This document shows, in pieces, positions 55,790-63,807 of a DNA stretch of 64,000 nt. How positions within the stretch are numbered: the first letter of the stretch is position 1; every line of letters starts with the position of its first letter. The notes beneath the pieces were generated by a model. It was given only the letters and a program-made list of their open reading frames with translations, was not told where the DNA came from and did no database searches. The stretch is from Muribaculaceae bacterium. Its GTDB lineage: Bacteria > Bacteroidota > Bacteroidia > Bacteroidales > Muribaculaceae. The stretch is taken from the NCBI GenBank assembly GCA_022510425.1, contig JAFLTO010000007.1, forward strand, positions 1 to 64,000, in the 5' to 3' direction. The position numbers were made by a program, and so were the translations under genes.

Positions 55790-57194
55790 ATTCCTTGCAT
55801 ACTTAATTATTAGTGGCTTAATAATGATAGCCATGTATCTTGCCTATAAGCTTTTTATAGCAAGAGATAATCAGCATGGTTTTAATCGTGGTGTTTTGTT
55901 GGTGGTTTATGTAGTTTCATTTATTTCCTTTCCACTCTATAATTTCTTTAATAATCTTGCAATTAAGACTCCCATAGAACAAACAAACGATAACACTGGT
56001 TTTATAAACTTAACTTTAGAGCCCTTCGCTCGACCATTATGGGGAACAATTCTCATTTGGATATTTCTTATTGGAGCTTTTATTGTAACCATAAAAACTA
56101 TTATTACATGGATAAGAATTGTCCGGGTAGTGCATTCGGGAGAAAAGGTAAGGAAGGACAGCTTTACCTTAGTCTTCATAGATGACTATAACATAGCACC
56201 TTTCAGTTGGCTACATTACATTATAATCAATCGTAATGATTTCAATAATACTGATAATGCCATAATTACCCACGAACTGAAACACGTCAGAGCATTACAT
56301 TGGATTGATTTATTAATCGCTCAGATTGTATGTATATTAAATTGGTTCAATCCGGTTGCATGGCTAATGCGTGATGAACTGATGCTGGTTCATGAGTATC
56401 AGGCTGACATGGCAGTCATCGACAATGGCCACGATCCGCAAGAATATCAGATGTTGTTAGTAAAAAAAGCTGTTGGCTCCAGATTCCCGTCCTTAACCAA
56501 CAGCATAAATCATAGTAAACTTAAAAAACGTATCACCATGATGTACAAATCAAAAAGTGGTGCCGGGGGTAAGTTAAAAGCCCTTGCACTTGTGCCGATG
56601 GTTGCATTGGCACTCGGAGTGGTCACTGTGCCTACAGTCAAAGCTGCTGTGTCAGCAATCAGCGACAGCGATGTATCGCTTGACAAAGGTAATGAAAATT
56701 CCGCAGTTACAGGAAAATTCAGGATTACCTCTTTGAATAACAGTGGGATTGAGACTACTGTTGTTGTAATGGGAGAAGACTTGGGAAACAATTTGTCAGT
56801 TTCCGGAGGTACTTTTACCAATAACGGACAGACTTACACTGCAAAATCATTAAATACGACTATGACTAATGGAGCAGCCACAATTACAGCTGTTTTCCCC
56901 GTCTCAGAGAGTTACGAGAATGCAAGCATCGCATTTAATATCAATGGTCAGGATGTAAAACTAAATTTAGATGATTTTCGTAGAAATTCACAAACCAATT
57001 CTATATCCATCTCCCCTTCCAATGGCATAGTGATTTCACAGGGAAACTCCACCTTGTCTACTGTAGGAGACATGGAAATTTATCTGGATGGAAAGAAGAT
57101 AAGCGAAAAAGAGATGAAAGCATTGAATCCGGAAACTATAGTCTCGATGTCTATTGATAAACAAAAGAATGCAATTTACATAACAAGCAAATAA
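55782..57194 (+). CDS. M56-family (BlaR1-like) membrane metalloprotease
   Basis: Polytopic sensor protease of 470 residues from ATG 55782, overlapping the repressor gene by 8 nt. N-terminal transmembrane helices (LIISGLIMIAMYLAYKLFIA, VLLVVYVVSFISFPLYNF, WGTILIWIFLIGAFIVTI) precede the cytosolic zinc site ITHELKHVRALHWIDLL (HELKH) and MRDELMLVHEYQADMAVIDNG, with its Glu ligand. A fourth helix (LALVPMVALALGVVTV) leads to a C-terminal periplasmic domain of about 170 residues that is beta-rich and not a penicillin-binding sensor domain as far as I can tell. It ends with SIDKQKNAIYITSK, the tail common to Bacteroidetes M56 proteins. It probably senses a signal and inactivates the upstream repressor. 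Confidence 0.93.
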   Translation: MGKFLAYLIISGLIMIAMYLAYKLFIARDNQHGFNRGVLLVVYVVSFISFPLYNFFNNLAIKTPIEQTNDNTGFINLTLEPFARPLWGTILIWIFLIGAFIVTIKTIITWIRIVRVVHSGEKVRKDSFTLVFIDDYNIAPFSWLHYIIINRNDFNNTDNAIITHELKHVRALHWIDLLIAQIVCILNWFNPVAWLMRDELMLVHEYQADMAVIDNGHDPQEYQMLLVKKAVGSRFPSLTNSINHSKLKKRITMMYKSKSGAGGKLKALALVPMVALALGVVTVPTVKAAVSAISDSDVSLDKGNENSAVTGKFRITSLNNSGIETTVVVMGEDLGNNLSVSGGTFTNNGQTYTAKSLNTTMTNGAATITAVFPVSESYENASIAFNINGQDVKLNLDDFRRNSQTNSISISPSNGIVISQGNSTLSTVGDMEIYLDGKKISEKEMKALNPETIVSMSIDKQKNAIYITSK

Positions 57195-57219
57195 ACAGTT
57201 TCTCTTTTATTATTTTCAG

Positions 57220-57262
57220 ATAGGGACAGGAAATAGAAAAGCCTGTCCCTATATTATTATTG
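57220..57262 (+). terminator. Hairpin terminator after the M56 gene
   Basis: ATAGGGACAGG (57220-57230) pairs with CCTGTCCCTAT (57242-57252), an 11-bp stem followed by a mixed A/T tract, so termination may be partial. Confidence 0.7.
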
Positions 57263-57315
57263 ATTCCATAAACCCATTTGAGATCTAAGTTTCTTTATCT
57301 TATTGATTAAAATCC

Positions 57316-57323
57316 TAACTTTG
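57316..57323 (+). promoter_or_regulatory. -7 box of the tethered HTH regulator
   Basis: TAACTTTG matches TAnnTTTG, about 53 nt before the ATG at 57376. Confidence 0.5.
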
Positions 57324-57375
57324 CAGATATTAAAAAGAGCTTTAAAATAAGGAAGACAGTCTAAAGGATATTTTA

Positions 57376-58359
57376 ATGCGTAGTCTCTTATACATAATCA
57401 TATTGTTTTTTGTAACAGCTTGTAGTTATTCGGCTTCATATACACATACTTTAGATGAAGCTCAACAACTGATGGCAGGAGACCCATCTGCAGCTTTATC
57501 AAAACTTAATAGTGTGGATGTTTCTGAGTTAAAGGATTCTTCCACAATGGCACGTTGGGCACTCCTTTATAGCGAGGCAATGGTAGCCAACCATATAACC
57601 GCTCCAACTGATACGATAGTCAATATCGCCATTAATTACTATGGGAATCACAATCTGATAGAGGAATATCAACAAGCATTACACCTGAAAGCCTTGAATC
57701 AACAATCAAACAATTCCGATGCTCTTGCCACTGCTCTTTACCTTCAGAAAGAAAAAGAATTTTTTCTTTATAAAGAACGTGTTAAACGGGAGAACGCAGT
57801 ATTCATCTTTGTTATTATTTTAATCATAGCATTCTCATGTTTGATTTGGATGCGGCAAAGACTAAAACTTCAAACTCTACAGAATGAGGCACTAATGGCT
57901 GAAGCTTCCTCTTTTAAGAATGAGGTCGAAGCGAGTAAGGGAAATGTCGTCCGGCTTGAATCAAAGCTACATGGACTGCTTGAAAACAGATTTACCCTGA
58001 TTGATTCCCTTTGTCAGACATACTACGAGACACAAGGAACAAAGACAGAACGCAAGGCGATTATCGACAAAGTTAAAAGTGAAATAGAATCAGTAAGAAC
58101 TGGTTCATTCCCTAAAATGGAACGGGCCGTTAATGATTGCAAGGACAATCTGCTTGTCATAGTGAAAGAAAAATACCCTGATATAAAACCGGAAGACTAC
58201 CAACTCTTAGTCTATCTTGCAGGCGGATTATCCACCCGAACAATAAGCCTTCTGTTGGGTGAAACGGTTGATGTTATTTATAAACGCAAATCGAGGTTGA
58301 AAACCCGACTCAAAGAGACAATGGCCCCGGAGTATCCCGATATTTTGTCTATTTTCTGA
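57376..58359 (+). CDS. Membrane-tethered regulator: lipoprotein signal, TM helix, LuxR-like C-terminal HTH
   Basis: A 327-residue protein with an N-terminal signal and lipobox-like FFVTACSYS, a short helical TPR-like extracytoplasmic region (about 20-125: ALSKLNSVDVSELKDSSTMARWALLYSEAMV), one membrane helix (AVFIFVIILIIAFSCLIWM, about 141-159), a coiled coil (LKLQTLQNEALMAEASSFKNEV) and a C-terminal helix-turn-helix (DYQLLVYLAGGLSTRTISLLLGETVDVIYKRKSRLKTRLKE). This is a known Bacteroidetes layout of tethered TPR-HTH regulators, here with a very short sensor part. It likely controls the neighbouring outer-membrane protein gene. DNA targets are unknown. Confidence 0.75.
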   Translation: MRSLLYIIILFFVTACSYSASYTHTLDEAQQLMAGDPSAALSKLNSVDVSELKDSSTMARWALLYSEAMVANHITAPTDTIVNIAINYYGNHNLIEEYQQALHLKALNQQSNNSDALATALYLQKEKEFFLYKERVKRENAVFIFVIILIIAFSCLIWMRQRLKLQTLQNEALMAEASSFKNEVEASKGNVVRLESKLHGLLENRFTLIDSLCQTYYETQGTKTERKAIIDKVKSEIESVRTGSFPKMERAVNDCKDNLLVIVKEKYPDIKPEDYQLLVYLAGGLSTRTISLLLGETVDVIYKRKSRLKTRLKETMAPEYPDILSIF

Positions 58360-58450
58360 CCGGATTATTCCCTTGTCAGATTTTTTATATTTATCCCGAA
58401 ATATAATATTAATAATCAATAGATTATAAATTCCGCTGTCAGAATTTTAT

Positions 58451-58483
58451 TTTGGACAGCTACCTTTAATGTGAGTAATTTTG
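58451..58483 (+). promoter_or_regulatory. Promoter of the outer-membrane beta-barrel gene
   Basis: TTTG at 58451-58454 and TAATTTTG at 58476-58483, spacer 21 nt, the best canonical promoter in the window. The ATG lies only 19 nt downstream at 58502, which excludes the longer open frame starting at 58481. Confidence 0.7.
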
Positions 58484-58501
58484 CATCAAATTTTCGCTCA
58501 C

Positions 58502-60583
58502 ATGAAAACAAAATTTTTCTTAAGCCTGTTGACTTCGATTCTTTATTATGGAATGGGTCACGCTCAAAATTCCGAGACGGCAGACTCCCTCACACAACAG
58601 CTACAGGAAGTGGTAGTGACTGCCAAACAACCGGCCACAAAACTCGTAGGAACAACACTTGTTTCTACAATACCCGGATCTAACCTTGCAGACATTGGGA
58701 ACGCCCTGGATGTTCTCAATCAGCTTCCGATGATAAGGGTTCAGGATAACGAGGTAACTGTTATCGGCAAAAGCAATATCGAAATTTACATAGACGGCCG
58801 GCCAATGCGTGATGAGCAGCAATTACAACAACTGTTGTCTTCCAACATCAAGAAGGTAGAATTACTTATGGCACCGGGAGCGATGTATGAAAGCACCACG
58901 GGTGCTGTGCTGAAGATAACCACTAAACGAAATTTTGTTCAAGGATTGTCTGTGACAGACCAATTTCAATTGCAGAGACATCGCAAATGGTCAGTAATGG
59001 ATTTTCTTTCATTAAGTTATAACACCGGCTGTTGGGAACTTTTTGTTAACGGTTTGATAAACCATAACAATACTCTTATAAAAGGGATCACAACCAATAG
59101 CCTTATCTATCAAGAGAAAGAAACCATCGTAGGTAGCAGCAATAATAATGTCTATCCGACAAACGTAGGCAGTATTAAGGCAGGTTTAAACTATGCCAAA
59201 GACAGTCAATCGTTGGGTGCCTATTTCCGCTTTAACCCGGAACGTGGAAATTTTAGAAATACAGGCTCCGAATGGTATGACGATGATCCTGCAATTCAAG
59301 ATGAGATTGAAACACAAATCAAGGCTCACAGTCATCTTGTGTCGGCTTATTATGAAAACACGTTTGAAGATAAATTCCTGTTACACTTCGACGGCGATTT
59401 CAAAAGTTCTTTTCAAAACAATAGCGTTGCAACAACCTACCCTGACGCTTCCCATCCTGATGTCAATTCAACCGATAAGCAGAGTTCAACCTTGTGGGCA
59501 GGAAAACTATACTTGAATTTCCCGTTATGGAATGGAGAGTTTACAGTAGGGACGCAGGACAGCTATACTCACACCTCCTTGGACTATCAGATGCTAAATC
59601 CTGAGGTGGAGGAATATATCCCGTCCTCTCTTACTGAAGCAAAACAGACTTCAGCTGCTCTTTATGCTTCTTGGTCAAGAATGTTCGGAAAGTTCTCTCT
59701 TAATGCCGGCTTAAGATATGAATATGTGAACTATGAATTTAAAGTAAACAGTGAAAGGGATGACGATGTAAGCCGAAAGCATAATCTTCTGACGCCGGAT
59801 ATTTCACTCGGATATTCATTTAACGAGGAATCACAAATAAGTTTGAGTTATAAGATGGCAACCGTAAAGCCTCCTTACTCTCAACTTACCGGTTCTTTAA
59901 GTTATGTTGGAATTCATCAAATAGAAGGTGGAAATCCATTGCTTCGTGATGAAAGAATGCATGATGTTCAGCTATTCGGGATGTGGAAGGGTTTTATGTT
60001 ACAGACTGATTTTACAAGGTCGTTAGATGCCTATGCTTCTGTAAAGCAACTTTATCCGGCTGCCAATCTGCAACTGTTGCTCCATCCTATAAATATAGAT
60101 TTAACGTCTTTCAGCCTTTATCTTGTTTGGAGTAAACCTGTCAAATGGTGGACTCCCGATATAACTGTCGGCATGTACCGTCAGTGGCTCGAACTTGACG
60201 GCACAAAGTATAACAGACCCTTATTTTCATACTACTTCTACAACACATTCTCCTTGCCCGAAGGATGGTTGATAACAGCCAATATCAGCGGTTATACAAG
60301 CGGAGACATGCGAACCACTCGTTTCGGGAAATCCTTGTTTACAATGGATGCCTCTGTCGGAAAGACTTTCTTCAACAAATCTTTAACGATAAAACTCTCG
60401 GCAACCGACATTTTTAATACCGCCAATAACGACTGGACAATGAATACATTTGGCATTTTTGTTGACAAGAAACAAAGCAACGATAATCGGGGAATAGCAT
60501 TGAATATCATCTATAACTTCCAACCATATAAGAGCAAATATAGAGGCTCGTCAGCCTCGGAAACAGAGTTGAACAGACTATAA
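58502..60583 (+). CDS. Outer-membrane beta-barrel family protein (TonB-receptor-like plug, no N-terminal regulatory-like domain)
   Basis: 693 residues with a signal peptide (KFFLSLLTSILYYGMGHAQ), a TonB-box-like LQEVVVTAKQPATKLVG, a plug domain (DIGNALDVLNQLPMIRV, VIGKSNIEIYIDGRPM, IKKVELLMAPGAMYESTTGAVLKITTKR) and a large barrel with alternating aromatic strands, ending in IALNIIYNFQPYKSKYRG. It resembles the OMP_b-brl_3 group of Bacteroidetes receptors rather than SusC: it lacks the carboxypeptidase-like domain and a SusD partner. It follows a tethered HTH regulator on the same strand but has its own promoter. Cargo is unknown. Confidence 0.88.
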   Translation: MKTKFFLSLLTSILYYGMGHAQNSETADSLTQQLQEVVVTAKQPATKLVGTTLVSTIPGSNLADIGNALDVLNQLPMIRVQDNEVTVIGKSNIEIYIDGRPMRDEQQLQQLLSSNIKKVELLMAPGAMYESTTGAVLKITTKRNFVQGLSVTDQFQLQRHRKWSVMDFLSLSYNTGCWELFVNGLINHNNTLIKGITTNSLIYQEKETIVGSSNNNVYPTNVGSIKAGLNYAKDSQSLGAYFRFNPERGNFRNTGSEWYDDDPAIQDEIETQIKAHSHLVSAYYENTFEDKFLLHFDGDFKSSFQNNSVATTYPDASHPDVNSTDKQSSTLWAGKLYLNFPLWNGEFTVGTQDSYTHTSLDYQMLNPEVEEYIPSSLTEAKQTSAALYASWSRMFGKFSLNAGLRYEYVNYEFKVNSERDDDVSRKHNLLTPDISLGYSFNEESQISLSYKMATVKPPYSQLTGSLSYVGIHQIEGGNPLLRDERMHDVQLFGMWKGFMLQTDFTRSLDAYASVKQLYPAANLQLLLHPINIDLTSFSLYLVWSKPVKWWTPDITVGMYRQWLELDGTKYNRPLFSYYFYNTFSLPEGWLITANISGYTSGDMRTTRFGKSLFTMDASVGKTFFNKSLTIKLSATDIFNTANNDWTMNTFGIFVDKKQSNDNRGIALNIIYNFQPYKSKYRGSSASETELNRL

Positions 60584-60748
60584 TCTTAATTACTACCTGA
60601 CTTTATGGAAGGTCTTATCAGATATTATTCTTCTTAAATATCCAATATTCCTTACTACAAAAATAATTTCATTTATCCCCCTTTATTTTATTCTTTGTTA
60701 ATTCTATTGACTATGCTTAAAATGTCATCAAATGGCAGAATTATTTTT

Positions 60749-60756
60749 TACTTTTG
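60749..60756 (+). promoter_or_regulatory. -7 box of the WYL regulator
   Basis: TACTTTTG lies 14 nt before ATG 60771, inside the longer open frame that begins at 60732, so the shorter start is preferred. The gap 60584-60748 holds nothing else recognisable. Confidence 0.55.
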
Positions 60757-60770
60757 TAAAAAATTTGAGA

Positions 60771-61685
60771 ATGGCTACATCAGTTAGACTTATTAGAAGA
60801 TATGTATGGTTGGTCGAGACCATCCGCAGGGCAGGAAGAATCACTCTTGAAGATATTAATAATAAATGGATTAATTCTTCCCTTCAGGACGGGGAGGAAT
60901 TATTAGCTGAAAGGACCTTTCATCGACATCGAAAGGCTATTGAAGATATTTTCGGGATAGATATCCTTTGTGACCGATCTAATGGGAATGTGTATTATAT
61001 CGGAAATGAAGATATTCTGGATAAGCCTTCTTTTACATCATCTCTTTTTAATGGTCTTGCTATAGACAACCTGTTAATAGACAATCCTGATTTAAAAGAA
61101 CGAATTCAATATGAAGAAACACCGGGTGGGAACAAATATCTCCCTATGATAATAGAGGCAATTGCCAAAAATTTAATAATAGATATTTTCTATAGAAGTT
61201 TTAATGACAGAAGACTGAAGGAATTTAAAGTTGAACCCTATGGGTTGAAACAATCATCTCGCAGATGGTATCTTATCTCTCATATTCCTGATTACGAAAC
61301 CCTGACTGTCTTTGCTCTCGACCGAATTGAATCAATCAGTATAACCAATGAAGAATTCAAATTTGATAATAGCTGGAATCTTGATTCTTATTTTGATGAA
61401 GTAATTGGAGTTAACCTTGAAGATGATTATGATTACGAAGATGTGATAATTAAGGTTTATGGTCATCAACGGCACTATATCGAGAGTCTTCCCCTCCATA
61501 AATCCCAGAAATTGGTGAAACGAGAAAAAGAATATTCGGAATATAGCTATAAACTACGTCCTGAATATGAATTTCAACATGAGATCCTTAAATTGGGTTT
61601 GAATTTAGAGGTATTATCTCCCCAATGGCTTCGCGATGAAATCAAATGGCAAGCCGAAGAAATTCTGAAACTTTATCAAAAATAA
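60771..61685 (+). CDS. WYL-domain transcriptional regulator
   Basis: 304 residues from ATG 60771. The N-terminal winged helix (RLIRRYVWLVETIRRAGRITLEDINNKWINSSL, ERTFHRHRKAIEDIFGIDI) precedes a WYL ligand-binding domain (IDIFYRSFNDRRLKEFKVEPYGLKQSSRRWYLISHI, VFALDRIESISI) and the C-terminal WCX-like extension (VIIKVYGHQRHYIESLPLH, EFQHEILKLGLNLEVLSPQWLRDEIKWQAEEILKLY). WYL regulators bind nucleotide-like ligands and are frequent in defence and mobile loci. Its last 50 nt recur at 62274-62324 beyond a decayed ATPase, so a second WYL copy once existed or the gene's end was duplicated. Confidence 0.93.
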   Translation: MATSVRLIRRYVWLVETIRRAGRITLEDINNKWINSSLQDGEELLAERTFHRHRKAIEDIFGIDILCDRSNGNVYYIGNEDILDKPSFTSSLFNGLAIDNLLIDNPDLKERIQYEETPGGNKYLPMIIEAIAKNLIIDIFYRSFNDRRLKEFKVEPYGLKQSSRRWYLISHIPDYETLTVFALDRIESISITNEEFKFDNSWNLDSYFDEVIGVNLEDDYDYEDVIIKVYGHQRHYIESLPLHKSQKLVKREKEYSEYSYKLRPEYEFQHEILKLGLNLEVLSPQWLRDEIKWQAEEILKLYQK

Positions 61686-61735
61686 TTTTTATGTTTAAAT
61701 GCCGAAAATAAATTGATAAAGAAGAGACTTTTAGT

Positions 61736-61776
61736 TAACTTTGTGCAGATTTGGAGTGTCACTCCAAATCTGCACA
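61736..61776 (+). promoter_or_regulatory. -7 box followed by a 35-bp perfect palindrome
   Basis: TAACTTTG (61736-61743) runs directly into TGTGCAGATTTGGAGTG (61742-61758), one central T, and CACTCCAAATCTGCACA (61760-61776): 17-bp arms with no mismatch. It ends 24 nt before the ATG of the decayed DUF4143 ATPase. It covers the expected transcription start, so it could be an operator, a leader hairpin or a recombination site. Confidence 0.85.
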
Positions 61777-61800
61777 ATCATGTTTTAAGTATCTGAAATA

Positions 61801-62263
61801 TGGATAATTATATTTATAGAGATCTAACCTCTCCTATACTTAATGCTAAAAAGTTTTATCCTGTAGTCATGGTAACCGGAGCCAGACAGGTTGGCAAATC
61901 TACTTTATGTAAACATATTTATTAGGCATTGAAACACCTTCCCAGCTTATTTCACATCCTCTGAAAGGTGCTTTATTTGAAAATATGGCTGTTGCTGAAT
62001 TAATGAACAATAGGCTGAATCAAGGTAAAGACCCTAATTTAAATTTCTATAGGGAAAGAAATGGTAAAGAAGTAGACATTTTGCAATCTACTCCGGAAGG
62101 GTTAAAGGCTTATGAGGTGAAATCTTCAATCTCCTTTCATCCGGAATTTCTTAAAAATCTTGATTATCTTAAAACTGTTTTACCCGTGGCACCTGTAAGT
62201 TCAACAGTTATTTATGATGGAGAATCTTATCCACCTTTAGCCGAAAATATCAGGAACATTTAG
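61801..62263 (+). pseudogene. Decayed DUF4143-type AAA ATPase with internal deletion
   Basis: From ATG 61801 the product reads MDNYIYRDLTSPIL and MVTGARQVGKSTLCKHIY, a normal N-terminus with Walker A, then a stop (TAG 61924-61926). Shortly after, the C-terminal part continues (IETPSQLISHPLKGALFENMAVAELMNNRLNQG, NFYRERNGKEVDILQ, KAYEVKSSISFHPEFLKNLDYL) to the stop before 62264. About 230-250 residues between the P-loop and the nuclease-like C-terminus are missing. The junction lies around 61920-61930. It is non-functional, though its promoter and palindrome persist. Confidence 0.85.
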
Positions 62264-62273
62264 TTCCTAAATT

Positions 62274-62332
62274 GCTTTGCGATGAAATCAAATGGCAAGC
62301 CGAAGAAATCCTGAAACGATATCAACCGAAAT
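62274..62332 (+). repeat. Duplicated 3' end of the WYL regulator gene
   Basis: GCTTTGCGATGAAATCAAAT and the following sequence to 62324 match 61628-61678 at about 46 of 51 positions, encoding LRDEIKWQAEEILKRYQPK and a stop. It is the tail of a WYL gene, separated from the intact one by the ATPase pseudogene. It overlaps the 3' end of the HNH gene on the other strand by 11 nt. Confidence 0.85.
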
Positions 62333-63020
62333 GATTCTTTATATTTATGGCATTGGCCACTCCACCCCGATGTTTGAATGCGATATGAATTGGCCGGTAT
62401 ACTAATCGCATTGTACGGCAGTTAGAGTCTTCATGAGGCACAAGATTCATGGCGTTCCTCCATTCCCAGAAATCTTCCGGATTACCGGTTTCTTTAGCCC
62501 ATTTGCTAATTGCTGATTTCAGATTTGGCACCATTCTCATTTGTGCTATTTCCTGAAGACTGCTGGGACTTCCTCCCCTTTTCTGAATATTATCCGAAGA
62601 GAGAGAATCGTAAAGATCGGAGATATCCACAATAGATCCGGGAAAGGTAACTTTATTGAAATCCGGGCTACCGTGTTCATCGTAAGTGCATTGAGTAAAA
62701 CCTTGTTCAGCACATTCTCTATAATTGGGATGTGATGATTTGAGTCGGCATGTCATTTCTCCTGGTCCAATCCATTCAGCATGACTTTTCGGCACTGGAT
62801 TCCAGAGAGTCCATTTATCCTCTAAGGCTTCCCAAGTATTTGGTTTCAAAGCCTTCTCCAGTTCCTCGTATTTAGCCCTGTCTTCCTTATAAAGCCGGTC
62901 AAGTTCAATCCTTATCTTTTCAAGAATAGCATATTTATCAGCTACCTTCCCGGGAGCATAAAGTTTCTTCTCCCAATCCAAGATCTTATTTTTCCAGTCA
63001 CTATTTGCAAACCAAAGCAT
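62322..63020 (-). CDS. HNH/ENDO VII-superfamily nuclease-domain protein (probable polymorphic toxin)
   Basis: 232 residues without signal peptide. An N-terminal charged helical segment (NSDWKNKILDWEKKLYAPGKVADKYAILEKIRIELDRLYKEDRAKYEELEKAL) is followed by a C-terminal block typical of WHH/LHH-type HNH toxin nucleases: SPDFNKVTFPGSIVDISDLY, then WEWRNAMNLVPHEDSNCRTMRLVYRPIHIAFKHRGGVANA, where HED, the His in RPIH and the HRGG motif would form the metal site. It is the last gene of a tightly spaced minus-strand cluster. No immunity gene is evident downstream, where the WYL remnant begins; the two proteins encoded upstream are candidates. A DNA-degrading effector is inferred. Confidence 0.7.
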   Translation of the reverse strand: MLWFANSDWKNKILDWEKKLYAPGKVADKYAILEKIRIELDRLYKEDRAKYEELEKALKPNTWEALEDKWTLWNPVPKSHAEWIGPGEMTCRLKSSHPNYRECAEQGFTQCTYDEHGSPDFNKVTFPGSIVDISDLYDSLSSDNIQKRGGSPSSLQEIAQMRMVPNLKSAISKWAKETGNPEDFWEWRNAMNLVPHEDSNCRTMRLVYRPIHIAFKHRGGVANAINIKNHFG

Positions 63021-63022
63021 AA

Positions 63023-63253
63023 TCAGTCAAGCGGTCTAAAATCGAAATCAATCGGCATACACCCACATTTCTTATAATCGAAATTATAAATTCTTTTATA
63101 AGTTTCAATTATATCATCAATAGACCCACTATTGAAAGGATTGTTAGTATAATTTTTTGTAGTGACCACTACTCTCATAGCAGGAGAAAGGGACTCACCA
63201 TTTATCTGTCTTACCTTCTTAGGAACAATTTCCCATACTTTATGCATTGCCAT
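63023..63253 (-). CDS. Small hypothetical protein in the HNH cluster (76 aa)
   Basis: I do not recognise it. 76 residues, no signal peptide; contains TTKNYTNNPFNSGSIDDIIETYKRIYNF and a closing Cys-rich KKCGCMPIDFDFRPLD. It lies 2 nt before the HNH gene and 4 nt after the DUF4112 gene, so the three are surely cotranscribed. It may be an adaptor or accessory protein for the HNH effector. Confidence 0.6.
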   Translation of the reverse strand: MAMHKVWEIVPKKVRQINGESLSPAMRVVVTTKNYTNNPFNSGSIDDIIETYKRIYNFDYKKCGCMPIDFDFRPLD

Positions 63254-63257
63254 AATG

Positions 63258-63806
63258 TTAAAAAATAGAAGAAAATAATCCGTGAAACCAATTATAAATT
63301 GAAACTAATAAATTGAACAAGGCCCAGATAAGCACACCCAATACAATAAGCATTACAGAACCCCATGCGGCACTTTTGTTTATCTGAGAGATGGTCTCAC
63401 TATCGCCTTCTACATATCCCACAATCCAACGTGCCGCTTTCTTATTGGTTTTATAAAACGCATCCACAATATCTCCCACCCCAGGAATTATACCACATAA
63501 AACGTCCAAGACAGTGATATAAAAAATGGCTAGGGTCAATTTAAAGGATTTTACCTTAAACATTGCCACATAAAGAGCCGGAAGAGCAGCTAAAGATGAT
63601 ATTATATCGCCAACACCCGGAATCACCATACCAACAATAGGATCTAAGAACCAATCGTCATATTTTTTAGCCAAATAAACAAGATTGAAAGCTGAAGATT
63701 CTGTTATATTATCTTGATACTCTTCTTCCTCCTTAAAATATCCTTCCACTACTGAAGCCATATTAGTGAAATTGGATATATCTATTTTTTCTATTACCTT
63801 TCCCAT
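63258..63806 (-). CDS. DUF4112-like membrane protein
   Basis: 182 residues. Two copies of a PGVGD motif within hydrophobic stretches (VGMVIPGVGDIISSLAALPALYVAMF and LCGIIPGVGDIVDAFYKTNKKAARWI) match the DUF4112 family, which carries the P-G-x-G-D repeat and an aromatic-rich YDDWFLDPIVG lead-in. A C-terminal membrane helix (WGSVMLIVLGVLIWALFNLLVSIYNWF) is present. Function of the family is unknown. In this cluster it could act as membrane immunity or delivery partner of the HNH protein; that is inference from position alone. Confidence 0.7.
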   Translation of the reverse strand: MGKVIEKIDISNFTNMASVVEGYFKEEEEYQDNITESSAFNLVYLAKKYDDWFLDPIVGMVIPGVGDIISSLAALPALYVAMFKVKSFKLTLAIFYITVLDVLCGIIPGVGDIVDAFYKTNKKAARWIVGYVEGDSETISQINKSAAWGSVMLIVLGVLIWALFNLLVSIYNWFHGLFSSIF

Positions 63807-63807
63807 C

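Noticed and set aside
55403..57194. Beta-lactam resistance operon (blaI-blaR1)
   Set aside because: No beta-lactamase or PBP2a gene nearby and the M56 C-terminal domain does not look like a penicillin sensor.
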